Assembly: GCA_002238485.1 (NCBI GenBank)
Contig: MPMG01000001.1
Coordinates: 248,001-312,000, forward strand
Source: Chloroflexi bacterium bin20
GTDB taxonomy: Bacteria > Chloroflexota > Anaerolineae > Aggregatilineales > Phototrophicaceae
DNA: 64,000 nt
Direction: 5' to 3'
The translations under genes and the position numbers were made by a program. Below the pieces are notes generated by a model. The model did not search any database, was not told the origin of the DNA, and saw only the letters and a list, made by a program, of their open reading frames with translations. Shown in pieces: positions 43,207 to 52,091 of this stretch. Positions within the stretch are counted from its first letter, which is position 1, and every line of letters begins with the position of its first letter.

Positions 43207-43533
43207 ATGGACGCCAAGCCAAGCAATATCACGCTGGACAAGAGCAAGGCAGAGTTGGCGATCAGCTGGGACGATGGACTGGTCAGCCAATATCCGCTTG
43301 CGCAGTTGCGCGAAGCCTGTCCCTGCGTTGAATGCCGCGGCGGCCACGCCAACATGGGCATGGACTTCGCGCCAGACAATCTGCTTACGCTGACGCCAGC
43401 CCGTTCGTACAGCATCACTGGCTTGAGCGCGGTGGGCAATTATGCGCTGCAGCCCAGCTGGGACGATGGGCACAACACCGGCATCTACACCTGGGAATAC
43501 CTGCGCCACCTGTCGCCGCAACAGCCTGACTGA
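43207..43533 (+). CDS. DUF971-domain protein (GBBH-like N-terminal domain)
   Basis: The 108-residue protein is a single DUF971 domain. It starts PSNITLDKSKAELAISWDDG, contains the conserved LREACPCVECRGGH (CxxC near residues 39-42) and ends NYALQPSWDDGHNTGIYTWEYLRHL, whose DGHxTGIY motif is the family hallmark. The fold also occurs at the N-terminus of gamma-butyrobetaine hydroxylase and in proteins tied to iron-sulfur assembly, but the function of stand-alone versions is not established. A TACAAT box at 43112-43117 may be its -10 element. ATG 43207 is preceded by AGAGGA. Confidence 0.88.
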   Translation: MDAKPSNITLDKSKAELAISWDDGLVSQYPLAQLREACPCVECRGGHANMGMDFAPDNLLTLTPARSYSITGLSAVGNYALQPSWDDGHNTGIYTWEYLRHLSPQQPD

Positions 43534-43542
43534 AGTCTTCTC

Positions 43543-43570
43543 TTGCGACAATGCCCGCAGCGTTTATAAT
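43543..43570 (+). promoter_or_regulatory. Promoter of the malEFG operon
   Basis: TTGCGA (43543-43548) and TATAAT (43565-43570) are 16 bases apart, about 54 bases before the malE-like start codon. Confidence 0.6.
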
Positions 43571-43623
43571 CTACGCACCACGCCATGCCTTTCACAATGC
43601 TAAAGAGACAGGAGGAAAACACC

Positions 43624-44814
43624 ATGAAACTCGCGAAGTTGCTCATTCTGCTTGGCATATTGCTGTTGGCGAGCGCATTTGCCGTTTCGGCGCAGGACGA
43701 CGGCTTGATCGTCTGGGCGGATGAAGCCCATGCGCCCGTTGTGGAAGAAATCGCCGCGCAATTCACCGAAGACTTCGATATTCCGGTTGTCGTTCACGAG
43801 ATCGGCTTCGGCGATATCCGCGATCAATTCAAGACCGCCGCGCCGGCTGGCGAAGGTCCCGATGTGCTGATGGGTCCACATGACTGGCTGGGCGAGATGG
43901 CTGTCAATGGTTTGCTGGCCGAAATAGACCTGACCGATGTTGAAGACCAATTCTTGCCCTCGGCTGTTGCGGCATTCGTCTACGAAGGCGTTCAGTACGG
44001 CATGCCCACTTCGGCAGAAAATGTCGGCTTCCTGCGCAATACCGACCTGGTGCCAGAAAACCCGGCAACCTGGGACGATGTACGCGCGATCAGCGAGCAG
44101 CTGCAGGCAAGTGGCGATGCGCAATTTGGCTTTATCATGTTCGACAACAATCCCTATCATCTCTTCCCGTTGATGACCGCGTTCGGCGGCTATGTCTTTG
44201 GTTTGACCGAGGCCGGTTACGACCCGAACGATGTAGGCATCGACAGCGAAGGCTCGATCGCCGCAGCCGCCTACTTGGAAGCCTATGGCACAGATGGATT
44301 GATGCCCAGCGGCATTGACTACGAAGTTATGCACTCCATGTTCGAGTCTGGCGATGCCGCCATGATCATCACCGGTCCCTGGGCTATCCCGCGCATCCTG
44401 GAATCGGGCGTGAACTTCGAAGTCGCTGGCATCCCCGCTGGTCCTGGTGGAAGCGGCAAGCCCTTCCTGGGAGTCTGGGGCTTCATGATCAGCGCCTTCA
44501 GCGAAAACAAGCTGGTCGCCGAGACCTTCGTACTCGACTATGTGGGCAGTCCCGAGGGCATCGAGTCGCTGTACAGCGCCAGCCCGCGCCCGGCGGCCAT
44601 GATCGAAGTTCGCGAGGCGATGGAAGATGAGCTCACGGTCGGCTTCGCCAATGCTGGCACAGAGGGCTTGGCCATGCCGGCTATCCCGGAAATGTCGTCG
44701 GTATGGACCGCCTGGGGCAATGCCATGGAACTGGTGCGCACGGGCGAGCTGGATGCCGAAGCCGCTTTCAGCAACGCTGGCGAGCAGATCCGTTCGCTGC
44801 TGGCAGAAGAATAG
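43624..44814 (+). CDS. malE: Sugar ABC transporter substrate-binding protein (MalE-like)
   Basis: The 396-residue protein has a signal peptide (KLAKLLILLGILLLASAFAVSAQ) without a lipobox cysteine. The mature part shows the maltose/maltodextrin-binding protein pattern: GLIVWADEAHAPVVEEIAAQF at the N-terminus, GEGPDVLMGPHDWLGEMA, the GMPTSAENVGFLRN hinge, PENPATWDD and AAMIITGPWAIPRILESGVNFEVAGIP. It should bind maltose or another alpha-glucan/oligosaccharide outside the membrane. AGGAGG precedes the ATG. It is followed by a hairpin and then the two permease genes. Confidence 0.88.
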   Translation: MKLAKLLILLGILLLASAFAVSAQDDGLIVWADEAHAPVVEEIAAQFTEDFDIPVVVHEIGFGDIRDQFKTAAPAGEGPDVLMGPHDWLGEMAVNGLLAEIDLTDVEDQFLPSAVAAFVYEGVQYGMPTSAENVGFLRNTDLVPENPATWDDVRAISEQLQASGDAQFGFIMFDNNPYHLFPLMTAFGGYVFGLTEAGYDPNDVGIDSEGSIAAAAYLEAYGTDGLMPSGIDYEVMHSMFESGDAAMIITGPWAIPRILESGVNFEVAGIPAGPGGSGKPFLGVWGFMISAFSENKLVAETFVLDYVGSPEGIESLYSASPRPAAMIEVREAMEDELTVGFANAGTEGLAMPAIPEMSSVWTAWGNAMELVRTGELDAEAAFSNAGEQIRSLLAEE

Positions 44815-44855
44815 TCGGCGGCGACCACGGTCGTTGACAGACAAGCAAGTTTAGG

Positions 44856-44896
44856 AGCGGGGGGAGCGCCAATCCACAGGAGCGCCCTCCGCTATT
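44856..44896 (+). terminator. Hairpin between malE and malF (attenuator-like)
   Basis: AGCGGGGGG (44856-44864) pairs with CCCTCCGCT (with one G-T pair), with an inner GCGC/GCGC pairing, and is followed by ATTTTG. This partial terminator would let the binding protein be made in excess over the permeases. Confidence 0.5.
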
Positions 44897-44936
44897 TTGA
44901 TTCGGATGCCGCTACTTCACTATTTCTGCAATCGTC

Positions 44937-46565
44937 ATGAATCGACAGGCAACCCAGCACAATCCCAATCGGCGCATACGTGGCGGCAGTGGCCTGCTGC
45001 GGCTGTTCGTCACCTATTTGGCATTGGCGCTCGTGGATGCCTTCGCGGTCTATCTGATGTATGTATTTGCCGCGGACGGCGTCATCGAATTGGCGGTGGC
45101 TGTCGGCGTCGTCACCATCGGCGTCAACATCATCAACTTGCGCCAGGGTTTGTATGCGCTGCGTTGGATCGCCCCGGCGCTTTCGCTGATGGTGCTGATG
45201 GTCGTTTACCCGATTGTCTACACCGTCTATGTGTCTTTCACGAACTTCGGCGATGGCAACCTGCTCACCAAGCAGCAGGTCATCCGTATCCTCGCCCAAG
45301 AAACCTATCTGCCCGAAGGCGGCAACGTATATGCCTGGGCAATCTACGCCAATCCCGCTGGCGATTATGCGCTGTGGCTGACCGACCGCAACGATGACGA
45401 CCGCTATTACTTCGCTACGTTGGGGGGCTTCGAGGCAGTTGCATCGATCGAGCCAGGCGCAGATTTGCCTGAGGAATATCAAGGTTATCGGCTGCTGGGC
45501 CGCAAAGATGCGCTGCAAGCGGCGCGCAAAGCAGAAGACCTGGTTTTTGGCAGTGCCGCCCAGCCAATTGGAATCGCTGGCCGCAGAGAAGCCGGTGAAT
45601 TCGCACAACGGCTGGTGTATCAGCCCGAGACAGACGCCATTCTCGATATGCAAAGCGCTTCGCTGTATCGCGCTGTTTATGAATACGGACGAGATGAAAC
45701 AACTGGCGAGCCACATAAGACCGGGCAATTCGTCAACGGGCAGGGCAAGACGCTGCGTACCGGTTTCATCGCTGGTATTGGCACTCAGAACTTCAGCAGT
45801 TTCATCGAGCGCGATGACATCCGCGGGCCGTTGCTGCGCATATTCTTGTGGACGATCAGCTTTTCGCTGGCGTCCGTGTTCTCGACCTTTGCCCTGGGGC
45901 TCTTCTTCGCGCTGATTATGCAGAACCAGCGCATCCCCATGCGCAAAGTCTTCCGCACCCTGCTGATTATCCCCTGGGCGATCCCCGGCTTGATATCGGT
46001 GGCGGTGTGGCGGGGCATGCTCAACGAGAATCTGGGCGTGATCTCCAATATCATTCGCGCCTTTGGCTTGGAACCGCCCCCCTTTTTCATCGATCCCGGC
46101 TGGGCGAAGCTGGGCATTCTGCTGGTCAATCTGTGGCTGGGCTATCCCTACTTCATGCTGGTTTGCAGTGGCGCTTTGGCTGCCATTCCCACTGATATGT
46201 ACGAAGCGGCTGAGGTGGACGGCGCGGGCTGGTGGCGGAAGTTCCGCGATTTGACCCTGCCGCTGCTGCTGGTGGCGGTGGGTCCGCTGTTGATCGCGTC
46301 CTTCACGTTCAATTTCAACAACTTCACGATTATCGAAGCCTATGACGAAGGCGGACCGCCCATGAAAGAGGCGGGCAACCTGCCGGCCGGGCACACCGAT
46401 ATATTGATCAGCTATGCTTTTCGTCTGGCATTTGGTTCCGGGCGCGGTTCAGACTTTGGCCTGGCATCGGCGATCACGATCGTCATCTTCGCAATGGTCG
46501 CCTGTGTTACCTTGCTGCAATATCGGCTGACCAAGGGCTGGGAGGAGACATCAGAAAATGTCTAG
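44937..46565 (+). CDS. malF: Sugar ABC transporter permease (MalF-like)
   Basis: The 542-residue permease has three N-terminal helices (to about residue 105), a large extracytoplasmic domain of about 180 residues like the MalF P2 loop (EDLVFGSAAQPIGIAGRREAGEF), and five or six further helices. The EAA coupling motif is YEAAEVDGAGWWRKFRDLTLPLL (about residue 422). It ends RLTKGWEETSENV like MalF. The gene is preceded by an intergenic hairpin and overlaps the malG start by 8 bases. No malK ATPase is in the window, so a shared ATPase elsewhere is expected. Confidence 0.88.
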   Translation: MNRQATQHNPNRRIRGGSGLLRLFVTYLALALVDAFAVYLMYVFAADGVIELAVAVGVVTIGVNIINLRQGLYALRWIAPALSLMVLMVVYPIVYTVYVSFTNFGDGNLLTKQQVIRILAQETYLPEGGNVYAWAIYANPAGDYALWLTDRNDDDRYYFATLGGFEAVASIEPGADLPEEYQGYRLLGRKDALQAARKAEDLVFGSAAQPIGIAGRREAGEFAQRLVYQPETDAILDMQSASLYRAVYEYGRDETTGEPHKTGQFVNGQGKTLRTGFIAGIGTQNFSSFIERDDIRGPLLRIFLWTISFSLASVFSTFALGLFFALIMQNQRIPMRKVFRTLLIIPWAIPGLISVAVWRGMLNENLGVISNIIRAFGLEPPPFFIDPGWAKLGILLVNLWLGYPYFMLVCSGALAAIPTDMYEAAEVDGAGWWRKFRDLTLPLLLVAVGPLLIASFTFNFNNFTIIEAYDEGGPPMKEAGNLPAGHTDILISYAFRLAFGSGRGSDFGLASAITIVIFAMVACVTLLQYRLTKGWEETSENV

Positions 46566-47664
46566 CCCCGTCCGCAAGCGCAAGCGATATAGCCTGGGGC
46601 AGAATGTCCAACTGGCGCTGCAAGTCATCATTCTGGTCGCCGCGGTCGTCTTCGCCTTGTTTCCCATCGTCTGGGTTGCTTCTGCGGCGCTGAACCCCGC
46701 CCAGTCCATGGTGACGCAGTCCATCATCCCGCTCTTGCCCGAGGTCCGCGTCGTCTATGCCAAGCAACCTGGCACGTTGCTGCAGATTGCCGCGCCCAAT
46801 GGCACGCGCGTCGAACGCAGCGCCGAGCTGGTGCTGCTGGTGGAAGTCGATGGCAAAGAGAAAGAGCTGCGCGCCATCAAAAACGGCTATGTGGAGAATA
46901 TCCGCGTTTCTGTCGGCGAATCCTACGCCGAGGGCGATGCGCTCTACGACATCAGCTCCAGCTATTTCATCAATTTCGACACATTGCTGAATACGCCGCG
47001 CAAGCCTTTCCTGCGCTGGATGTTCAATTCCTGCGTCATCGCCAGCCTGTCCGCGATCATCATCGTATTGATCACGGCATTCAGCGCCTATTCCTTTTCG
47101 CGTTTTCGCTTTTACGGCAGACGCAGCCTGTTGGTGCTGATCTTGCTGGTGCAGGTATTTCCCAACTTGCTTGCGCTGGTCGCCATCTACTTGATGCTGC
47201 AGCAGATCGGCAATCACATTCCGTTTTTGGGATTGAACACGGCCGGCGGTTTGATGCTGGTGTATATCGGTGGCGGTATGGGCATCAACATCTGGCTGAT
47301 GAAAGGCTTCTTCGACTCGGTCCCGCGCGATATTGACGAGTCGGCGCTGGTCGATGGCGCGAGTCATTGGCAGGTATACTGGTATTTGATCTTGCCGCTG
47401 GTGCGCCCGGTGCTGATCGTGGTGGGCATTTTGTCATTTGTCGGCACCTACAACGAATTTGTGCTGGCGCGGGTCATGCTGCGCGACAAAGATACCTGGA
47501 CATTGATGGTCGGGCTCTGGCAATACATCAGCGCCAACTTTGCGCAAGACTGGGGCGTGTTTGGCGCGGGGGCAATCATCGGCGCGCTGCCCAGCCTGGC
47601 GATTTATTTGATGCTGCAAGATCAGATCGTCGGCGGTTTGACACAGGGCGCGGTCAAAGGCTAG
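46558..47664 (+). CDS. malG: Sugar ABC transporter permease (MalG-like) with an extra extracytoplasmic domain
   Basis: The 368-residue protein is about 70 residues longer than usual MalG. After the first helix (residues 18-42) it has an insertion at about residues 60-135 that looks like a barrel-sandwich hybrid (biotinyl/lipoyl or HlyD-like): GTLLQIAAPNGTRVERSAELVLLVE, then AIKNGYVENIRVSVGESYAEGDALYDIS. The remainder is a normal MalG with helices from residue 155, the EAA loop DESALVDGASHWQVYWYLILPL and a short basic end. The function of the insertion is unknown; it could contact the binding protein or the MalF P2 domain. Confidence 0.87.
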   Translation: MSSPVRKRKRYSLGQNVQLALQVIILVAAVVFALFPIVWVASAALNPAQSMVTQSIIPLLPEVRVVYAKQPGTLLQIAAPNGTRVERSAELVLLVEVDGKEKELRAIKNGYVENIRVSVGESYAEGDALYDISSSYFINFDTLLNTPRKPFLRWMFNSCVIASLSAIIIVLITAFSAYSFSRFRFYGRRSLLVLILLVQVFPNLLALVAIYLMLQQIGNHIPFLGLNTAGGLMLVYIGGGMGINIWLMKGFFDSVPRDIDESALVDGASHWQVYWYLILPLVRPVLIVVGILSFVGTYNEFVLARVMLRDKDTWTLMVGLWQYISANFAQDWGVFGAGAIIGALPSLAIYLMLQDQIVGGLTQGAVKG

Positions 47665-47670
47665 CTGGAC

Positions 47671-48552
47671 ATGCCAACTCCTTCGCTGGAACAAGTCGCC
47701 GCCGCCATCGGCATGGAGCTGCCAACGTTGCGTTTTCGTTACAGCCAGCGCGATGCCGTGCTTTATGCCTTGGGCATTGGCGCGCCTTCCGATCCGCTGG
47801 ACGCTGACGAGTTGCGATCGGTCTACGAGCTAAGCCCCGATTTTCAGGTTTTCCCGACCTTTGCCGTTCTCTTCAGCAAAGACTTGATCAGCCAGTTGAT
47901 GAGCGGCTGCATTGCGGGCATCCAATACGAGCCGATGATGCTGCTGCATGGCGAGCAAGAATTGGACTTGCATCGCCCCCTGCCGCCCAGCGCATCGGTC
48001 ATTTCCCGCCTGCGCATCGCCGAGATTTACGACAAAGGCAGTGGCGCGCTGATCATTTTCGCGGTGGAGAGCGCGACAGAAGCGGGCCAAAAACTGGCAT
48101 CCGCGCGCATATCGGTCTTCATTCGCGGCATCGGCGGTTTCGGCGGTCAGCGCGGCGAAACTGTGAAGCTGCCGCCGCCAGCTCGTCCGCCGGATATCGT
48201 GCACGAAGAAGCGACGCGGCCAAGTCAGGCGCTGCTCTATCGCTTGACTGGCGATGCCAATCCACTGCACGCCGACCCGGCTATGGCTGCTCGCGGCGGC
48301 TACCACGCCCCAATTCTGCACGGGCTTTGCACGTTTGGATTCGCTGCTCGCGCCCTCATCAACCATTGCTGTGCAAACGACGCCTCGCGCCTGCGCTCGA
48401 TTCGGGCGCGTTTTCGCCAACATGTCTTCCCCGGCGAGACATTGATTACCGAGATATGGTCGCTTCCCGCTGGCGAAATCCGCTTTCAGACGCGCAGCAA
48501 AGAACGCGCTGCAGTCGTGCTGAGCCATGCGGTGGCGCGGCTGGTGGAGTAA
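47671..48552 (+). CDS. MaoC-like (R)-specific enoyl-CoA hydratase, type 2 double hot-dog
   Basis: The 293-residue protein has two hot-dog halves. The C-terminal half carries the hydratase-2 motif YRLTGDANPLHADPAMAARGGYHAPILHGLCTFGF (residues about 190-224) with the catalytic Asp and His. The N-terminal half (YALGIGAPSDPLDADELRSVYELSPDFQVFPTFAVL) is the non-catalytic substrate-binding fold, as in eukaryotic MFE-2 hydratase 2. It hydrates trans-2-enoyl-CoA to (R)-3-hydroxyacyl-CoA. It sits 6 bases after malG and 3 bases before galT, so it may share their transcript although the functions do not obviously connect. Confidence 0.88.
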   Translation: MPTPSLEQVAAAIGMELPTLRFRYSQRDAVLYALGIGAPSDPLDADELRSVYELSPDFQVFPTFAVLFSKDLISQLMSGCIAGIQYEPMMLLHGEQELDLHRPLPPSASVISRLRIAEIYDKGSGALIIFAVESATEAGQKLASARISVFIRGIGGFGGQRGETVKLPPPARPPDIVHEEATRPSQALLYRLTGDANPLHADPAMAARGGYHAPILHGLCTFGFAARALINHCCANDASRLRSIRARFRQHVFPGETLITEIWSLPAGEIRFQTRSKERAAVVLSHAVARLVE

Positions 48553-49593
<1,041 letters not shown>

Positions 49594-49597
49594 CTGC

Positions 49598-51223
49598 TCA
49601 ACTGTCCCACTGCCACTGCAGCAAATCGACCACCAGTTCGTCTCCGAAATAGTTGCAGCTGTTTACATCGGGAATGGTCCATTCGCGCTCGTCGAGGAAA
49701 GGCTGCTGCGGATTGAAGTAGTTGTAGACGCGGCGCGAGACTTCGGCGAAGAGCGGCAACGACTCCTGAAAATCCAACCAGTCGGGCTGGAAGAGCAGCA
49801 TAGCAATGACATAATCTCCGCCAGGCGTGAAGAACAGAGCGCTGTTGCCATGCGTGTCGGGGATCCAGCCGTGTTTGTGGGCGACGCGCGTATTGGCTGG
49901 CACGCCCGATTTCAGCAGCGCATCGACCGTATTGTTGCTCATAACATGCAGCATCTGGCGGCATTCGCGGCCTTCCAGGTCCGCGCCCAGCGGATGACTG
50001 CTGCCGTATGCGCAATCGTAGACCGCGGCCAGCAGCGCGCCGGTCTCTGCGGCAACCAGCTGATTGGAGAAGTCGGGCTGCGCTTTGACCTGGTCGGCGC
50101 TGGTTTGTGGCGCGGTTATGGGGAAGGGCGGTGGCTCGGGTGTGCCAATGGTGGTGAAAGGCGCGGTCAAGAAGGAGCGCGTCCAGCCATGCCGGTCCAG
50201 GAAGTCGCTGACCGACTGCGCGCCCAGCCAGACATTGCCATTGCCTACGGCGCTCAGCAAGCGGTTGGTGGCGGTGTTTTCGCTGCAGATCATTGTATTC
50301 AACATATCCGTAGCCATCTCCAGCGTGGGCGGCGCACTGAGCGATTCGTACAGGCGGGCCAAGATGGCGATCTTGTTCAGGCTGGTGCCGCTGAAAGCAA
50401 AGTTGCTGCCAAAAGTGAAAGCCTGGCGCGTCTGCAAATCCAGCACAAAGAGCGAGCCAAAACGGCTGGTCTGCGGGTCAAATCCATTTTCCAGCAGCAG
50501 CATCCACAATTCTTCACCCAAGGCGGCGAAGGCAGGCTCCAGCGGGGCGGGTGTGCCACCATCGATGCCCGCGGCGCGCACAACTTGTGGAGTGGCTGTG
50601 GCTGGCGGCGGCTCAAAGCGAGCCTGAGACACGGGGGCGGTGGAGAAAATGTCGCCGCTGACTTCGAGCAGGTCGCGCGCGATCCAGGCATGGCCGTTGA
50701 CGCTGGCAGTATAGACGATGCGCAGCCAGGGAAACTGCGTGTGATAGCCGGTGATCTCAAAGCGGTCGCCAGCAGTTGCCACACCTGCTCGCGGATAATC
50801 GACGCCCGGGCCATGGCGGATATTGACCTCGCCGCGCACGACGCCGAAAACTGTCCAGGGGCTGGCAGTCGGCGCAGGAGTTGCCGAGGCGCTTGGCTGC
50901 GCAATGTTCGGCGCTGGCAAAGCTGTTGGCGCCGACTCATCCACGACCAACAGGCTTAGTGGTACGCGCTGGAGGCTGCCAGATACGGACACCAACGATT
51001 CGTACACCCAGCCTTTGGGCAACTGTGAATCTGGCTCGCCAAGCAGCAGCCAGGGATAGAATTCGCTGCGTCCGATGACGGGATACCTGCTGCCCGCGTG
51101 GATTTCGCCGACGATGGGCGATTCTATTGTGGCGGCTGCACGCAGATTGGCGCTGCCCAGAGCTTCTGCCCGCAGGCCTGTATCGGCAGGCTGCGCCCAT
51201 GTCAAGCCCGTGCACAGAATCAA
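49598..51223 (-). CDS. Exported SH3-domain protein with class A beta-lactamase-like domain
   Basis: The 541-residue protein has a hydrophobic leader, an SH3-like domain (EALGSANLRAAATIESPIVGEI, about residues 19-65), a second SH3 repeat (VRGEVNIRHGPGVDYPRAGVATAGDRFEI, about residues 128-156), Pro/Thr-rich linkers and a penicilloyl serine transferase domain. The latter has SLNK (Ser281, Lys284), SEN (Ser314-Asn316) and KHG (Lys450-Gly452), matching SxxK, SxN and KTG. It could be a beta-lactamase or a cell-wall enzyme anchored through its SH3 domains. The start is uncertain: TTG at 51223 truncates a signal peptide that continues in frame upstream (LKTIARWFLGSLIL) with no standard start codon. 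Confidence 0.75.
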   Translation of the reverse strand: MILCTGLTWAQPADTGLRAEALGSANLRAAATIESPIVGEIHAGSRYPVIGRSEFYPWLLLGEPDSQLPKGWVYESLVSVSGSLQRVPLSLLVVDESAPTALPAPNIAQPSASATPAPTASPWTVFGVVRGEVNIRHGPGVDYPRAGVATAGDRFEITGYHTQFPWLRIVYTASVNGHAWIARDLLEVSGDIFSTAPVSQARFEPPPATATPQVVRAAGIDGGTPAPLEPAFAALGEELWMLLLENGFDPQTSRFGSLFVLDLQTRQAFTFGSNFAFSGTSLNKIAILARLYESLSAPPTLEMATDMLNTMICSENTATNRLLSAVGNGNVWLGAQSVSDFLDRHGWTRSFLTAPFTTIGTPEPPPFPITAPQTSADQVKAQPDFSNQLVAAETGALLAAVYDCAYGSSHPLGADLEGRECRQMLHVMSNNTVDALLKSGVPANTRVAHKHGWIPDTHGNSALFFTPGGDYVIAMLLFQPDWLDFQESLPLFAEVSRRVYNYFNPQQPFLDEREWTIPDVNSCNYFGDELVVDLLQWQWDS

Positions 51224-51369
51224 ACTGCCAAGGAACCAGCGCGCAATGGTTTTCAGAATAGCGAACGTTCGTTGCAGCGTCTTCTTCCAATCAACATGCC
51301 CCGACGGTCGCGCATTGTATCACAGATGCCGCCGCGGAAAATCTCGCCCCGATTGCCAGCTGCCACGAC

Positions 51370-51398
51370 TTGACAGGACCGCATTCGATTTTTATACT
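51370..51398 (+). promoter_or_regulatory. Promoter of tRNA-Leu
   Basis: A consensus TTGACA (51370-51375), a 17-base spacer and TATACT (51393-51398) lie 16 bases before the tRNA. Confidence 0.8.
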
Positions 51399-51413
51399 CC
51401 TTGTCAAGCTCAA

Positions 51414-51497
51414 GCCGAAGTGGCGGAATTGGCAGACGCGCTACGTTCAGGGCGTAGTTCTCTTCGGGGAGTGTGGGTTCGACTCCCACCTTCGGCA
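51414..51497 (+). tRNA. tRNA-Leu (anticodon CAG)
   Basis: This is an 84-nt type II tRNA with acceptor GCCGAAG/CTTCGGC, D-arm TGGCGGAATTGGCAGACGCG, anticodon stem-loop CTACG-TTCAGGG-CGTAG (anticodon CAG), a long variable arm TTCTCTTCGGGGAGT and T-arm GTGGGTTCGACTCCCAC. Discriminator A; CCA is not encoded. A consensus promoter precedes it and a terminator follows. Confidence 0.96.
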
Positions 51498-51504
51498 CTT
51501 CTAT

Positions 51505-51535
51505 AGACCCGGTCTATGCGCCGGGTCTTCGTTTT
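51505..51535 (+). terminator. Rho-independent terminator of tRNA-Leu
   Basis: AGACCCGG (51505-51512) and CCGGGTCT (51521-51528) form a perfect 8-bp stem with an 8-base loop, followed by TCGTTTT. Confidence 0.85.
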
Positions 51536-51608
51536 GGCAGCCCGACTCGGCGACCAATTGTGGGCGATTGCGCTGGCAGGTTTCTGCGCCTGCAATATGA
51601 TACTAGGC

Positions 51609-52091
51609 ATGAGCGAAACCGATATGTTTGATGCGGGGATCGCCGAGGCGGGCAGCGATGAATTGCCTGTACAGCCAAGAGCCGGCTGGAAGCGCCTGAC
51701 CAGCGTTCAGGTGATGCTGGCGGTTGCGCTGGCGCTGGGCTTGGTGCTCATCCTCAACTTCAGCGGCCGCATCAGTCTGGACCGCGACCTCGGGCGCATC
51801 CACGCGCAATTCGAGGCAGAAATCGCCGACCTGCAAAGCGAACAGCAGCGCTTGCGCCTCCAGCTGGACTATGTCAAGAGCGATGCCTATGTCGAAATCT
51901 GGGCCCGCGATGATGGCAAAATGATCCGCGAAGGTGAAGTCTTGATCATGCCCAAGAGCATCGCCAGCGATCTCAGCGCGCAAACCGCCACAACCAGCCT
52001 GGTGGCCTTTGAGACGACCGCGCCAAAGCCCAAAAACTGGCAATTGTGGTGGGCGCTCTTCTTCGACTCGCCGCCGCCCGACAGGAGCTAG
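51609..52091 (+). CDS. FtsB/DivIC-like septum formation initiator protein
   Basis: The 160-residue protein has a cytoplasmic N-terminus, one membrane helix (VQVMLAVALALGLVLILNFSG, about residues 33-53) and an extracytoplasmic coiled coil with heptad-like leucines (FEAEIADLQSEQQRLRLQLDYVKSDAYVEIWARDDGKM). The last segment, ending in a short conserved patch after AYVEIWAR, is the usual FtsB/DivIC pattern (compare YIEEIAREELGMV). Such proteins form the FtsQ-FtsL-FtsB-type division complex. ATG 51609 is chosen because earlier in-frame codons lie inside the tRNA terminator. Confidence 0.75.
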   Translation: MSETDMFDAGIAEAGSDELPVQPRAGWKRLTSVQVMLAVALALGLVLILNFSGRISLDRDLGRIHAQFEAEIADLQSEQQRLRLQLDYVKSDAYVEIWARDDGKMIREGEVLIMPKSIASDLSAQTATTSLVAFETTAPKPKNWQLWWALFFDSPPPDRS

